Positions 8,826-19,303 are shown, counted from the stretch's first letter. The stretch is DNA of 39,882 nt from Planctomycetota bacterium (GCA_024275135.1 JAJRZS010000053.1:1-39882); one strand, 5' to 3'. Notes: generated by a model from the letters alone, not told the origin. Numbers and translations are program-made.

Positions 8826-9973
8826 CGCGGGAGCTTAAGGGCTTGGCGGTAGGCTTCGCAGTGCTGGGTTGCGCATTTTTGCCAAGTAAAGTTGGCGGCG
8901 TGTTGCAAGCCGCGCTCCCGTAGATTCTCGCAAAGTGTTGAGTCGGCGTCGATTCGCAGGAGCAGTTGAGCCAGAGCGTCGACGTCGTCGGCGTCAAAGA
9001 GTTCGGCCGCGCCGGCAGAGATTTCGGGCAAGGAGCCACGATCGGAGCAGGCGACTACCGTGCCCGCTGCCATGGCCTCGATGACAGGCATGCCAAAGCC
9101 TTCGTAGCGGGAAGGCAAAACCATGGCGTGGGCCCCCGCAACTAAGGGCGCCAAATCCTTTTGCGCGATAAAGCCCAGAAAATGCACATGATTTTGCAAA
9201 GCGGGAAGTTTTTCCGCGACTGCGCGTACGGCTTCCGCTTGCCACCCAGCGCGTCCGGCAACAGCCAAATCGGCTTGCAGCCCTTTTTCGAGAGCCTGGC
9301 CATAGGCTTCCAGCAGCATTGGTAGATTCTTTTTCGGCTCGACCGAACCAAGGAAAAGAAAATACGGACCTTGCAGGTGGAACTGATTGCGCACTCTATG
9401 GATGCGATCGGGCTGCTCGCGAATATGACGGAAATCCGCATCGATGCCATGGTAAACCACACAAGTGCGTCCGTAGGGAACACCATAGTGCTTGACCAAG
9501 TCTTGGCGCGTGTGCTCGCTGACGCAAATCCAGAAAGTGGCTTTTTGAGCCAGGGATTTTGTGCCTTCTTGCAGCCGGGCCACCCAACGTGGATCCAGAT
9601 ATTGCGGGTGGTGCAAATACATGAGGTCGTGGGCCGTGACTACCAAACGGGCTTTGGTTGGTAAACCCCAAATCGGTTCGGGCACATGCACGAGATCTTG
9701 CTGGCCGCAAAACCACTCCAGTTTGGCACCAATGGTTCGCAGTTTTTGCAACCAGTCAGGATTTGCCCACCAATGATGCAGGTGAGCACCCTGAAGACGG
9801 AACGAGTCCAGGGTGGCGGCGTGGCGCGGATTGAGGAAGGCGGAATAGAGAGCAAAATCGATGTCGCCGGGGGCATGGGCCAAAAGTGCTGGCACCAAGT
9901 TATGCCAATAGGAATCGATGCCGCCAAAATTTTGGGTACGAGCGAGACGATGACCTTCCAGGAGGACTTTCAT
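8822..9973 (-). CDS. Family 4 (GT-B) glycosyltransferase, tandem paralogue
   Basis: A 383-residue GT-B enzyme with the acceptor-side Gly loop FGGIDSYWHNLVPALLAH (16-33), THDLMYL (113-120 region), a YFLFLGSVEPKKNLPMLLEAY strand-loop (204-224) and the nucleotide-binding E-x7-E in YEGFGMPVIEAMAAGT (E291, E299). Both halves line up with the downstream gene at nearly the same residue numbers, supporting a duplication followed by divergence. The start ATG at 9973 overlaps the stop of the first gene in the run, and its own stop overlaps the next start, so the four genes are translated in series. It probably adds one sugar of a surface glycan; substrates are not visible from sequence. Confidence 0.9.
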   Translation of the reverse strand: MKVLLEGHRLARTQNFGGIDSYWHNLVPALLAHAPGDIDFALYSAFLNPRHAATLDSFRLQGAHLHHWWANPDWLQKLRTIGAKLEWFCGQQDLVHVPEPIWGLPTKARLVVTAHDLMYLHHPQYLDPRWVARLQEGTKSLAQKATFWICVSEHTRQDLVKHYGVPYGRTCVVYHGIDADFRHIREQPDRIHRVRNQFHLQGPYFLFLGSVEPKKNLPMLLEAYGQALEKGLQADLAVAGRAGWQAEAVRAVAEKLPALQNHVHFLGFIAQKDLAPLVAGAHAMVLPSRYEGFGMPVIEAMAAGTVVACSDRGSLPEISAGAAELFDADDVDALAQLLLRIDADSTLCENLRERGLQHAANFTWQKCATQHCEAYRQALKLPR

Positions 9974-11112
9974 GCGGTCAGCTCATGGTACGTTTTATCC
10001 ACGCTATCCCAATGTTTGTCTGCAGCAAATTCTTCAATGACCCAGTTTCGCATCCTTGCTCCGGTGTTGGCAAGAAGCTCCAAATCGTGGCCAATTCGTT
10101 GGAGGCTGCGGCGCAAGGCGGCAACATCCTCGGACGGGAAAGTCCATCCTCGGCTCTCGGCTAGCAATTCGGGTACCCCGCCATCATGGGAGGCGAGGGC
10201 AGGGCGTCCCCGTGCTCCCGCTTCAAGGACGGTGAGTGGGGAATTCTCGGGCACCCGGGAAGGCAGTACTTGGAGGTTGGCGCGGGCGTAGGCGGTCTCC
10301 ATTTGCTTGGCGGAGCAAAATCCCAAAAAGCGCACGCGCTGCTCCAGGCCCAAAGAGGTGCACAAGCCTTTGAGGTTGTTTTCTTGGTCGCCGGTGCCGG
10401 CAATTTCCAAAGTGGCGGCACCGAGGGCTCCGGTTGTACCGGCCATAGCTTCGAGTAGAAGATCGACCCCCTTGGAGCGAAATAGAGTTCCGGCAAAAAA
10501 GAGACGAAGGCGATCCTGAGGAAGAGGAGGGGCGGAGGCAGGGGCAATGGGGAGGCGCTGCAGGCGAGCTTTGCCAGCGGGGAAGCCCACGGCGTTAAGT
10601 AAGGCTTGGGTAGGACAAAGGAAACGCTGGGTGCTCTGAAAAACAGCCTCCCGGGCTTTTTCCAGGGCTTGGCGGTCTAGCCAGCTCTTAAAAGGGCCTA
10701 GAGGGCCGGAGCGGTCCAATCCCCAGGGATTTGGATCAAGCAGGGAAAAATCATGCACAGTCATCACCAGGGGGAGGCCCAATTTAAGGATAGTAGGAAA
10801 AACCGTGGTGCGGAAAGCTGAGCAGTTCTGCACATGAACCACCTCCGGAGCTTGTTTTTTGACCCACTGCTCGAGGCACTTTGCCAAAGGAGGGTGAAAA
10901 CGATGGAAATCACGCCGCCGCCGAAAAGGGGAGGAAGGCCAGGAATAGGAAAAAGAGCACTGTTGGGAGCTGGGCAGTGCAGAGGAGCCCTGATCCAAGC
11001 TGAAAAGGAGGTTCTTATGGCCCTTGGCAGCCATTTGGGGCAGCAATTGCTCCAGATAAGCGGTGGCGCCTCCATGGATATGAGGCGCGTCGTGGAGGTG
11101 AAGAATGCGCAT
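9970..11112 (-). CDS. Family 4 (GT-B) glycosyltransferase, first gene of the run
   Basis: A 380-residue GT-B enzyme and the promoter-proximal gene of the glycosyltransferase run. It shows HIHGGATAYLEQLLPQMAAKGH (11-32), a very basic patch SPFRRRRDFHRFHPP (61-75), TVHDFSLLDP (118-127), LFFAGTLFRSKGVDLLLEAM (204-223) and the E-x7-E motif PENSPLTVLEAGARG (E289, E297). The PENSPLTVLEA form is typical of GT4 enzymes that follow a start of the type 'HxGGAExYxxxL'. It differs clearly from the two paralogues downstream. No good ribosome-binding sequence precedes the ATG at 11112; the upstream 411 bases are non-coding and shared with the divergent porin gene. Confidence 0.88.
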   Translation of the reverse strand: MRILHLHDAPHIHGGATAYLEQLLPQMAAKGHKNLLFSLDQGSSALPSSQQCSFSYSWPSSPFRRRRDFHRFHPPLAKCLEQWVKKQAPEVVHVQNCSAFRTTVFPTILKLGLPLVMTVHDFSLLDPNPWGLDRSGPLGPFKSWLDRQALEKAREAVFQSTQRFLCPTQALLNAVGFPAGKARLQRLPIAPASAPPLPQDRLRLFFAGTLFRSKGVDLLLEAMAGTTGALGAATLEIAGTGDQENNLKGLCTSLGLEQRVRFLGFCSAKQMETAYARANLQVLPSRVPENSPLTVLEAGARGRPALASHDGGVPELLAESRGWTFPSEDVAALRRSLQRIGHDLELLANTGARMRNWVIEEFAADKHWDSVDKTYHELTA

Positions 11113-11209
11113 GAGGGGTTGAGGGGGAGTTTAGCGTCGAAATGCGGACTCTAAGTCTAGGAAAGGAGGAGAGTTGAGAGGAAGATTGGGGAAAAGGATA
11201 AGAACTGTT

Positions 11210-11238
11210 TTGAGAATGTCCAGCTAAAACCTTTTAAG
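11210..11238 (+). promoter_or_regulatory. Possible sigma-70-type promoter for the porin gene
   Basis: TTGAGA (11210-11215) and TTTAAG (11233-11238) are separated by 17 bases. Agreement with the consensus is 5 of 6 and 4 of 6. If used, it would give a leader of nearly 280 bases, long enough for post-transcriptional control. This is a pattern match only. Confidence 0.25.
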
Positions 11239-11397
11239 AAAACAACTTAAGGGGAATCACCGGTATTTTTGGGGAAATTGCGGTCAAATCCAGGTGGTCC
11301 CTTCCGATGTAAGCTCCAAGGGCTTTGGCCCTGGTTGGGAAATTTCCAGAAAAGGTCTTGCCCAGCCTTGCCGCATTGGCAAAATGTTCCGCCAACT

Positions 11398-11422
11398 TTC
11401 ACGAAGGCTCCCGCATCGTGAA
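11398..11422. repeat. Inverted repeat in the presumed porin leader
   Basis: TTCACGA (11398-11404) and TCGTGAA (11416-11422) are perfect 7-base inverted arms with an 11-base spacer. In RNA this would be a stem-loop; in DNA it could be a protein-binding site. There is no following T-run, so it is not a terminator. Confidence 0.35.
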
Positions 11423-11523
11423 GGTTTGCATTCAACAATCCATCTCTTGCCGACAAAGGCCATCCGGGCCTGTCAGCAGAAACAATCCACGAGCCCTTTG
11501 GGGCCACAAGAGGAAGTTTCGGA

Positions 11524-12771
11524 ATGAAGGTTCGCCTGTTTACCCTCGCGGCAGCTGCCGCGGTCACCCTGGCTAGTCAGGGTGTTGCTCAACAAAATGA
11601 CAGCCTCGAGCGTGCTCTGGCTGATCTCAACTCTGGTCTCACCGCTCCCGCTGGCCAAGCCGGCGTAGCCATTGGTGGTGATTTCCGCGCCCGTAACCGT
11701 TGGTTCGATGACGACTACTCCGCATTCACCAACAACCGCGACATCGACACCCGTGCCCGTCTCACCTTCACGTTCAACGTGACGGAAGATTCCACGGCCT
11801 TCGTCGGTTTCAATGGTCGCGAGTCCTGGGGCGACGGTGGCTTGGGTAGCACCCCTGGCCGCTTCGATGATCCTGTCGACACCTTCCAACTCACCCGCTC
11901 TTGGGTTACGGTTCGGAACATGGTCGGCGACGGTGGCACCGCCAAACTTGGTCGTGACTACTACACCCCTGTCAGCGGCCGTATTCTTGGTACCGATGAT
12001 TGGGATAACCGTCCGGCTACCCAGTCTGGTATTTGGTACGACCACCCCGCCGGTGGCCTCAACCTGCACCTTGCCATGCTGAATGGTATTGAGAAGGGTT
12101 ACGGTCCCACCCCTCACGCTCTTGCCGACGCCAACGACGACATGGTCTACGTTGCGGCCCTTGATTGGACCTGCGACATGGTCGAAGAGCTTGGTCCGGT
12201 GCATGTGCGTCCTTACTGGATTCGCAATGAAAACACTGGTGCCGAATTCGCCACCTGGCTTGGTTTGCTCTTCTCTGGAGAGTTGATGGGCTTTGGTTAC
12301 GAAGCTGAATACTCCAGCTACGACATGGGCCTCTCCGAGGGCGATGCCTGGTACTTCAACACCTCCTTGGAGCTCGATGCTCTCGAGAGCCTTCCTGGTG
12401 TGGAGAACGGTGGCATCGACATCACCCTGTCCAGCTCGGACTTGATGTTCGCCACCACCGGCACTGTGGTCTACCACGACGCCGCTGGTTTCTCGGACAA
12501 GCTCGGCGCTGGTGGTTTGTGGACTGCCGATACCGACACCTGGCAAGTTGGCCTCAACTTCAGCCCCTCTGCTGGCTGGAACGGTCGCGTCGCCGTCATC
12601 AACGTGCAAACCGGTGCTGTTGAGTGGGACGAAATTGACGTCTCCTTGGGCCACACCTTCAACGGAAACTTGGAAGGTTGGTTCGGCTACGCCATGGTTG
12701 ACCCCAAAGGTAACGCTGCTTCTAACGAAGACACCTTCTGGGCCACCTTGGATCTTTCCTTCGGCAACTAA
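11524..12771 (+). CDS. Outer-membrane porin-like beta-barrel protein
   Basis: A 415-residue protein with a clear signal peptide (MKVRLFTLAAAAAVTLASQGVA, cleavage after residue 22 or so). After a short alpha-helical segment (NDSLERALADLNSGL) the protein reads as alternating beta strands typical of a porin: GGDFRARNRWFDDD, TRARLTFTFNVTEDSTAFVGF, KLGRDYYTPVSGRILG, ending in TFWATLDLSFGN, where a C-terminal strand with Phe resembles the outer-membrane assembly signal. The layout, with an early RxRxRL strand, is like alginate-export/porin families, but the solute is unknown. Codon use is far more biased than in neighbours (GGT, ACC, AAC, TTC, CTC dominate), which points to very high expression. 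AGGAAG lies about 8 bases before the ATG and a strong terminator follows. Confidence 0.78.
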   Translation: MKVRLFTLAAAAAVTLASQGVAQQNDSLERALADLNSGLTAPAGQAGVAIGGDFRARNRWFDDDYSAFTNNRDIDTRARLTFTFNVTEDSTAFVGFNGRESWGDGGLGSTPGRFDDPVDTFQLTRSWVTVRNMVGDGGTAKLGRDYYTPVSGRILGTDDWDNRPATQSGIWYDHPAGGLNLHLAMLNGIEKGYGPTPHALADANDDMVYVAALDWTCDMVEELGPVHVRPYWIRNENTGAEFATWLGLLFSGELMGFGYEAEYSSYDMGLSEGDAWYFNTSLELDALESLPGVENGGIDITLSSSDLMFATTGTVVYHDAAGFSDKLGAGGLWTADTDTWQVGLNFSPSAGWNGRVAVINVQTGAVEWDEIDVSLGHTFNGNLEGWFGYAMVDPKGNAASNEDTFWATLDLSFGN

Positions 12772-12786
12772 GCGGTTGTCACTCAC

Positions 12787-12823
12787 AAGACGGGCATCCT
12801 TCGGGGTGCCCGTCTTCTTTTTT
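12787..12823 (+). terminator. Rho-independent terminator of the porin gene
   Basis: AAGACGGGCATCC (12787-12799) pairs with GGGGTGCCCGTCTT (ending 12816) through one T-G wobble, closing a TTCG tetraloop, and is followed by CTTTTTT (12817-12823). It begins 15 bases after the porin stop. It should isolate the abundant porin transcript from the phosphatase gene that starts at 12847. Confidence 0.93.
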
Positions 12824-12846
12824 ACGCATCGCTATATTCCTCAGCC

Positions 12847-13842
12847 ATGAGCAAGCACTTGTGCACCCTACCGCCGGGGCCTTTGGATGTGATTGGTGAT
12901 ATCCACGGGGAACTGGGGGCCTTGCAAGCCTTGCTGCAGCATCTGGGTTACCCACTGCAGGATGGGGTTCCTATGGGTGAGCACCCAGATCGTCGGCACC
13001 TGGTCTTTGTTGGGGATTTGGTGGATCGAGGGCCGGACAGCCCGGGCACCGTGTTGTTCGTGCGCCAACTCCAAGAACAGCAAGGGGCCATTTGCTTGCT
13101 TGGTAATCATGAGCTGAACCTGTTGTTAGGCAAGGAACGCTCCGGCAATGCATGGTTCTATGGCAAGCGTCAATATCTGCGGAATAGCGAACAGGAGATA
13201 CCTCAAGTGCTTGCGGACCATGCAACGCGGGAAGAGCTTTTGCTTTTTTTACAAACCTTGCCCTTGGCGGCGGAGCGTGATGATCTACGCGTGGTGCATG
13301 CCTGTTGGCATCATCCGGCGATCGAACAATTGCGGCACGAACAGCGCTCGCTTTTGGATTTGTTTTACGAGAGTGAGGCTGCCATTACTGCGGAGGCTCA
13401 GGCCAAAGGGTGGAGTGAGGAATCTCTGCAGGCCGATTTAGCACGGCAAAATCAAAATCCGGTAACGGTTTTAACTTCGGGCTTGGAGCAAGAGGCGGAA
13501 CAACCCTTTCGTGCTGGCGGTCGATTACGCAAGGTCAGCCGCATGCCGTGGTGGCTTGATTACCATGACCGAGTGCCGGTGGTCTTTGGGCATTACTGGC
13601 GGGCGAAAAATGAACAGCAGCGTCCCATCAAACGTGGGCCCTATCTTTTTGCACAGACTCATTTTCAAGAGGCTTTGGGGCCTAACAAAAACGCCTTTTG
13701 CATCGATTATTCAGTTGGCTACCGCGCCATAGAACGAGCGCGCAACAGCGAGGCTGCTCGCCCCAATGCGTTAATGGCTTTGCGCTGGCCAGAAAAAACT
13801 TTGGTGGATGACCAGGGCCAGTGTTGGCCAATTGCTGATTAA
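12847..13842 (+). CDS. PPP-family metallophosphatase
   Basis: A 331-residue calcineurin-fold phosphatase with the three PPP-family metal and phosphate motifs near the N-terminus: GDIHG (17-21), GDLVDRG (56-62) and GNHE (86-89), and a later VVFGHYW segment. Members include Ser/Thr protein phosphatases, diadenosine tetraphosphatases (ApaH/PrpE) and RNA 5'-end phosphatases; the sequence does not tell which applies. A roughly 100-residue helical insert (about 165-225) sits before the last motifs. It is separated from the porin by the terminator, so it should have its own promoter; only a TATATT at 12833-12838 is visible. Its TAA overlaps the TAA of the convergent gene by four bases (13839-13842). 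Confidence 0.83.
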   Translation: MSKHLCTLPPGPLDVIGDIHGELGALQALLQHLGYPLQDGVPMGEHPDRRHLVFVGDLVDRGPDSPGTVLFVRQLQEQQGAICLLGNHELNLLLGKERSGNAWFYGKRQYLRNSEQEIPQVLADHATREELLLFLQTLPLAAERDDLRVVHACWHHPAIEQLRHEQRSLLDLFYESEAAITAEAQAKGWSEESLQADLARQNQNPVTVLTSGLEQEAEQPFRAGGRLRKVSRMPWWLDYHDRVPVVFGHYWRAKNEQQRPIKRGPYLFAQTHFQEALGPNKNAFCIDYSVGYRAIERARNSEAARPNALMALRWPEKTLVDDQGQCWPIAD

Positions 13843-15488
13843 GGATTTTGTGCGGCGGCAAAGTCGGCGGCTCGCCATAAAGCGATGCGTTGCACCCCAT
13901 AAGGAATCAATTCGGCAGCTCCCTGAAAGTAGCTCATTGGAGCATGCTTGTCGAGGACAACCAACAAATGCCCATCTGGGTTAACTGCTGCCCAATGCAG
14001 AACACCCGCCAAATCTTCGGGGTTGGCCACCGGTGTTTCCAGTCTTCCGAAAAAGGTGTATTGGCCGTGATAATGGGCGGCGAAAAAAGCAACCGCTTCG
14101 TCCTGAGCTTGCCATTGGGCAACACGATGGGAAAAAGGCTGCAAGTTGTAATGTTCTTGCACTGGAGTGTGCAAGCCAAAATGCAAACCGGCAAAGAGTG
14201 TGGGGACAAGTAGACAAGCGCAAGTGCCTGACCATGCAGGGCGCTTGGCAAACTGAACCAAGGCGACTAAGGCACAGCCCAGTAAGGCACCGGGATACCA
14301 GGTCCAGGCTTCGGTGGTCCACGCCAAACTAGGCACCGCTTTTCCAAGTTGTGGAAGCAGTAGCAGGACGAAAACAAAGCAGGCAAGAAAAAGCGGGGGC
14401 AGCCAACCAAGCCCCTTGCTAAAACCCTGATCCTGCAGGTGAAAGTGATGGTGAAAAGCGAGTGCGAGCAGGCAAAGGGTGAGCAGAGGCAACAAATAAT
14501 GAGGCTGTTTGCCACTCATCAAACACAAGAAAAGAAAGGTAGGAACTCCAGCCCAAAACAAAAACCGTTGAGCGCAAACTGGAGGCTTTGAAACGGAACC
14601 GTTGGCCGCTTGATGTTTCCATCCACGCCAACTATTGGCAAACAATGGCCAAGGAAGAAGCATGACTGGCAACAAAGGCAGATACCAATGCCAAGGGCGT
14701 GCATGCGCAAAAGAGTCGGCGACGCGACCGGCAGTTTGTCCCCAAAAGATGGCCTCTCGATATTCCTGCCCACCGGCGATGCCAGCAGGGATGGCCCAGG
14801 CGAGGGCGATACAGGCACCAAGCAAGGTGCCGCCCAAGGCAGTGAGGGCGACGTTTTTGGCAGAGCCGCGGTCACCTCCACTCCAGTGTGCTGCAGCCAA
14901 GGCTGGTGGCAGAGCGAACAGCAGGACCACGGGGCCTTTTGCCAAGATGCCACAGCCAATGCCAAAGGCAAAAAGCATGATGGTGCGCATGCGCCTTGCT
15001 CCGCGGTGGGCGTCGACTAAGGCGTACCAAGCCAGTAGCACCCACAGCAACAGCAAAAGGTCAAACATAAGCATGGTGCCGAAAAGAAATAGGGCAAAGG
15101 TGCCCAACAACATCGATGCAGCCGTGCGGCCGATAGTTTGTCCTGGGTTGCCAGGCCACAAGCGCTGCGCAAGTGCTTTGAGTAACAGGGCGTCGGCAGT
15201 GAGGAATAAAAAGCCAAGCAAGCGGGGCCACCAAAGTTGTACCCCAAACACGGACCAACCGGCGTGTATCAGCCAGAACAGTAAAGGTGGTTTGTGGCTA
15301 TAAGCAACGCCGTTAATATGTGGCACGAGAAACCCGCCAGTGCGCCACATCTCCCACGCTACCGAAACATAACGAGTTTCGTCAATGGGCAATAAAGGGC
15401 GCGCCCACCAGGCTATCAAGCAAGAGAGAAAAGCACCCAGCCAAACCCAACCTAAGCGCGGCAAGGTGGAGGGTGACCGCAAGTCCAT
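13839..15488 (-). CDS. ArnT-like family 39/83 membrane glycosyltransferase
   Basis: A 549-residue polytopic membrane protein. The first periplasmic loop has DETRYVSVAWEMWRTGGFLVPH (residues about 36-57) and then HKPPLLFW, which is the hallmark of ArnT/PMT-type transferases (D-E-x-R-Y ... K-P-P-L-x-x-W) that move a sugar from a polyprenyl phosphate to lipid A or protein on the outer face of the inner membrane. Ten or more hydrophobic spans fill the first 420 residues, followed by a soluble C-terminal part of about 110 residues (HYNLQPFSHRVAQWQAQDEAV onward). Donor sugar and acceptor are unknown. It lies 3 bases after rsfS and probably ends that transcript. Confidence 0.88.
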   Translation of the reverse strand: MDLRSPSTLPRLGWVWLGAFLSCLIAWWARPLLPIDETRYVSVAWEMWRTGGFLVPHINGVAYSHKPPLLFWLIHAGWSVFGVQLWWPRLLGFLFLTADALLLKALAQRLWPGNPGQTIGRTAASMLLGTFALFLFGTMLMFDLLLLLWVLLAWYALVDAHRGARRMRTIMLFAFGIGCGILAKGPVVLLFALPPALAAAHWSGGDRGSAKNVALTALGGTLLGACIALAWAIPAGIAGGQEYREAIFWGQTAGRVADSFAHARPWHWYLPLLPVMLLPWPLFANSWRGWKHQAANGSVSKPPVCAQRFLFWAGVPTFLFLCLMSGKQPHYLLPLLTLCLLALAFHHHFHLQDQGFSKGLGWLPPLFLACFVFVLLLLPQLGKAVPSLAWTTEAWTWYPGALLGCALVALVQFAKRPAWSGTCACLLVPTLFAGLHFGLHTPVQEHYNLQPFSHRVAQWQAQDEAVAFFAAHYHGQYTFFGRLETPVANPEDLAGVLHWAAVNPDGHLLVVLDKHAPMSYFQGAAELIPYGVQRIALWRAADFAAAQNP

Positions 15489-15491
15489 GGC

Positions 15492-15860
15492 CTAGGCAGC
15501 AGGATCGAATTCGATCTCTTCCGCATCAGCCCAAAGGCCGTCGAGATCATAAAACTCTCGCGCTTCCTCTGTGAGGATATGCACCACCACCGCATCAAAA
15601 TCGCACAGCATCCAGCTGGAGGATGCAGTGCCTTCGTCATGCCCTTTCGACCCAGTGCATTCTTTGGCGATAGCCTTCAGGTTTTCTGCTAGGGCTTTGG
15701 TTTGGCGCACGCTTTGCGTGGTGACGATCAAAAAATAATCGGTGATGAATAAAAACTCAGCCACATCCAAAATGCGGATGTTGTCAGCCTTAGCTAAGTA
15801 AGCTTCGTGCGCCAGCTTTTCGGCCAGCGCACGAGCTTGTTCTTTGGTGGTGGAATCCAA
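15492..15860 (-). CDS. rsfS: Ribosomal silencing factor RsfS (Iojap)
   Basis: A 122-residue protein matching RsfS over its full length: the conserved ITDYFLIVTTQSVRQTKALAENL (39-60), then W-x-L-x-D-FDAVVVHIL and REFYDLDGLWADAEEI near the C-terminus. RsfS binds ribosomal protein L14 and blocks subunit joining when nutrients are scarce. The start is TTG at 15860, supported by TAAGGAG six bases upstream; the TAA in that sequence is the stop of the pyrophosphatase gene, so the two genes are 10 bases apart and likely co-transcribed. RsfS is more often linked to nadD or nucleotide-metabolism genes, so this context is unusual. Confidence 0.93.
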   Translation of the reverse strand: MDSTTKEQARALAEKLAHEAYLAKADNIRILDVAEFLFITDYFLIVTTQSVRQTKALAENLKAIAKECTGSKGHDEGTASSSWMLCDFDAVVVHILTEEAREFYDLDGLWADAEEIEFDPAA

Positions 15861-15870
15861 CCAGAACTCC

Positions 15871-17907
<2,037 letters not shown>

Positions 17908-17943
17908 CGACTTCTTCGAGTGGAGGGGGAGCCTTGACCTCAG

Positions 17944-17956
17944 CCTCAAATTGAGG
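17944..17956. promoter_or_regulatory. Short palindrome upstream of the pyrophosphatase gene
   Basis: CCTCAA-A-TTGAGG is a perfect 6-base inverted repeat around one base, 37 bases before the hppA start and about 26 bases downstream of the candidate -10. The position suits an operator, but a 6-base arm can arise by chance. Confidence 0.25.
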
Positions 17957-18022
17957 GGTGGGGAGGAAAAGGGAAGCGCGGATTTTAGCGGATTCCAAGC
18001 CCTCTGGGGAGCAAGAAACCGG

Positions 18023-18667
18023 TTAGGAAGGGTCTTTGTCGCGGATTTTCCGCATATGCAAAATGGACAGAAACCGCTGCTTGCGAGCTTTGCCGAGGCG
18101 CCGTGCAGTTGCCAGCCCAACCAAGACACCGAGGGCGAGTAATGGCCACTGGTAATGATGCATGGTGTCGAGTACGAAATCCAGGTTGGAGGCAAATTTC
18201 CAACCCAAAAACACGGATATGGGCACGGTGAGGGCAGCACCGATGGAGTCGAGGCCGACGAATTTCCAATAGGGCATTTTGAGGTTACCGGCGACAAGAT
18301 AAGCCACCATCCGTACCCCCGGCAAGAAGCGAGCAAAAAAGACGACTTTGGTGCCGTGTTTTAGGAAGCTGCTGTTGAACCGTCGGCGGCGGGCCGGGCG
18401 CAGATGGCGGCGCAGGATCGGCCAGGAGTAGACGCTTTCACCAGCGAATCGGCCGAGGCCGTAAAGAATGGTGTCACCGGCCAGAATTCCGGCCCAGCAC
18501 CAAAAGACCGCAGCCAAGAAGGGAAGGTCGCCGGTGGAGACGAAATAGCCGGAGCCAAGGATGACTAACTCCTCCGACCAGGGGGGAAGTCCAAGCCCAC
18601 AAAACAGCAGCAGCAAGAATGCCCACAGCTCGGGATTCTGTGCCATATGGTCGAGGACCGCTTCCAT
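18023..18667 (-). CDS. DedA/SNARE-associated family membrane protein
   Basis: A 214-residue membrane protein of the DedA family. The segment [35 protein letters not shown] (about 109-143) is the family's core: F-x-x-R-F-x-P-G-x-R, then G-x-x-x-M-x-x-x-x-F, in the re-entrant loop, and an acidic residue pair is present early ([12 protein letters not shown], 30-41). DedA proteins recycle or flip undecaprenyl phosphate or phospholipids and support membrane homeostasis. The C-terminal tail is very basic ([11 protein letters not shown]). It lies 27 bases after the preceding gene on the same strand, in the run that begins with the ABC ATPase, and 115 bases before hppA. Confidence 0.88.
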   Translation of the reverse strand: MEAVLDHMAQNPELWAFLLLLFCGLGLPPWSEELVILGSGYFVSTGDLPFLAAVFWCWAGILAGDTILYGLGRFAGESVYSWPILRRHLRPARRRRFNSSFLKHGTKVVFFARFLPGVRMVAYLVAGNLKMPYWKFVGLDSIGAALTVPISVFLGWKFASNLDFVLDTMHHYQWPLLALGVLVGLATARRLGKARKQRFLSILHMRKIRDKDPS

Positions 18668-18694
18668 GGTCGAGGATTGTAGTGCTTGGTGGAC

Positions 18695-19303
18695 TTAGAG
18701 GTTTTGTTCCGAGGTCGGCCCCTGCATTTTTTGCAAAAGAAAGAGGGGACGCTGCCGCGGGGCGACCTGGAGCCAGCTGCGATAGAGGGCGCCCAGGCCG
18801 GGGCTAGAGGCTGTTGGGCCGCCACTCCCAGCCCATCGATCAGCCAGGGCATGGAGCCCGGCATCCAAGTCTTGCTGGCGATGGCTGAGAGGAAACACGC
18901 GCTCAACAAGTGTATAGGCTTGTGTTTGGAGCCCGGCCCATGGATTCGGCACCTCAGGTAGATGCTTTTCTAGAGTCGCTAACCCCAGCCGTGCCCAAGA
19001 AAGCGCGTCGGCGGGCAGGTGGGCATAAGAGGGCGCAGAGGCCCCATAGGCCACGCGGTATATGGCATAGTCGAACAACAGGCCGCGACCGGTAAGTTGC
19101 AGATCGCGCTCACCCAGGGCCAATAAGGTGGGGTAATCCTGGTCGGCGGCGGCCTGGTGGAAGCGGCGTTCATTCCACCAGCTTTGGGCTCCTTGCCAAG
19201 GACGGGTACCTAGAGGAAGAGTCATGCCCAACATCCATCCGGCGAGGGCAAGGCCGCCTACGGTGGTCGCCAAAATGCGGGCGCTTAATGGGGGCGGATT
19301 CAT
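18695..19303 (-). CDS. Uncharacterised single-span membrane protein, linked to ABC transporter genes
   Basis: A 202-residue protein that I do not recognise. It has one N-terminal membrane span (SARILATTVGGLALAGWMLGMTL, about 7-29) and an Ala/Leu/Trp-rich extracytoplasmic domain that looks helical (FHQAAADQDYPTLLALGERDLQ; WARLGLATLEKHLP), reminiscent of tetratricopeptide-like helix pairs but not clearly one. The start ATG at 19303 overlaps the stop of the upstream membrane-protein gene by four bases, which is why I prefer it over a longer frame. The coupling suggests that it is the third component of the ABC system encoded just upstream. Confidence 0.7.
   Translation of the reverse strand: MNPPPLSARILATTVGGLALAGWMLGMTLPLGTRPWQGAQSWWNERRFHQAAADQDYPTLLALGERDLQLTGRGLLFDYAIYRVAYGASAPSYAHLPADALSWARLGLATLEKHLPEVPNPWAGLQTQAYTLVERVFPLSHRQQDLDAGLHALADRWAGSGGPTASSPGLGALYRSWLQVAPRQRPLFLLQKMQGPTSEQNL

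Larger units (their letters stand above)
11113..11523. other. Non-coding region between divergent glycosyltransferase run and porin gene
   Basis: These 411 bases separate two divergent transcription units. I see no convincing small gene: short open frames here are extensions of antisense frames of the porin gene. It holds a possible promoter toward the porin (11210-11238), a long presumed leader with a 7-bp inverted repeat (11398-11422) and a smaller one (TTGCC at 11368-11372 pairing with GGCAA at 11378-11382), and a good ribosome-binding site (AGGAAG) about 8 bases before the porin ATG. No clear promoter toward the glycosyltransferases was recognised. Confidence 0.6.

Noticed and set aside
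11301..11340. Hairpin AGGGC-TTTG-GCCCT in the porin leader as a terminator
   Set aside because: Five-base stem and no following T-run; expected by chance.
11247..11567. 106-codon minus-strand frame across the porin start
   Set aside because: Extends the antisense shadow of the porin into the leader; no ribosome-binding site and no homology pattern.
11473..12786. 437-codon open frame on the minus strand opposite the porin gene
   Set aside because: It exists because the porin gene has extreme codon bias that avoids stops in the opposite frame. The plus-strand frame has a signal peptide, ribosome-binding site, barrel pattern and terminator; the antisense product has no recognisable features.
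17908..18336. 143-codon upstream extension of the pyrophosphatase frame
   Set aside because: It overlaps the DedA gene in another frame and adds nothing like the family N-terminus; ATG at 17907 has a suitable ribosome-binding site.
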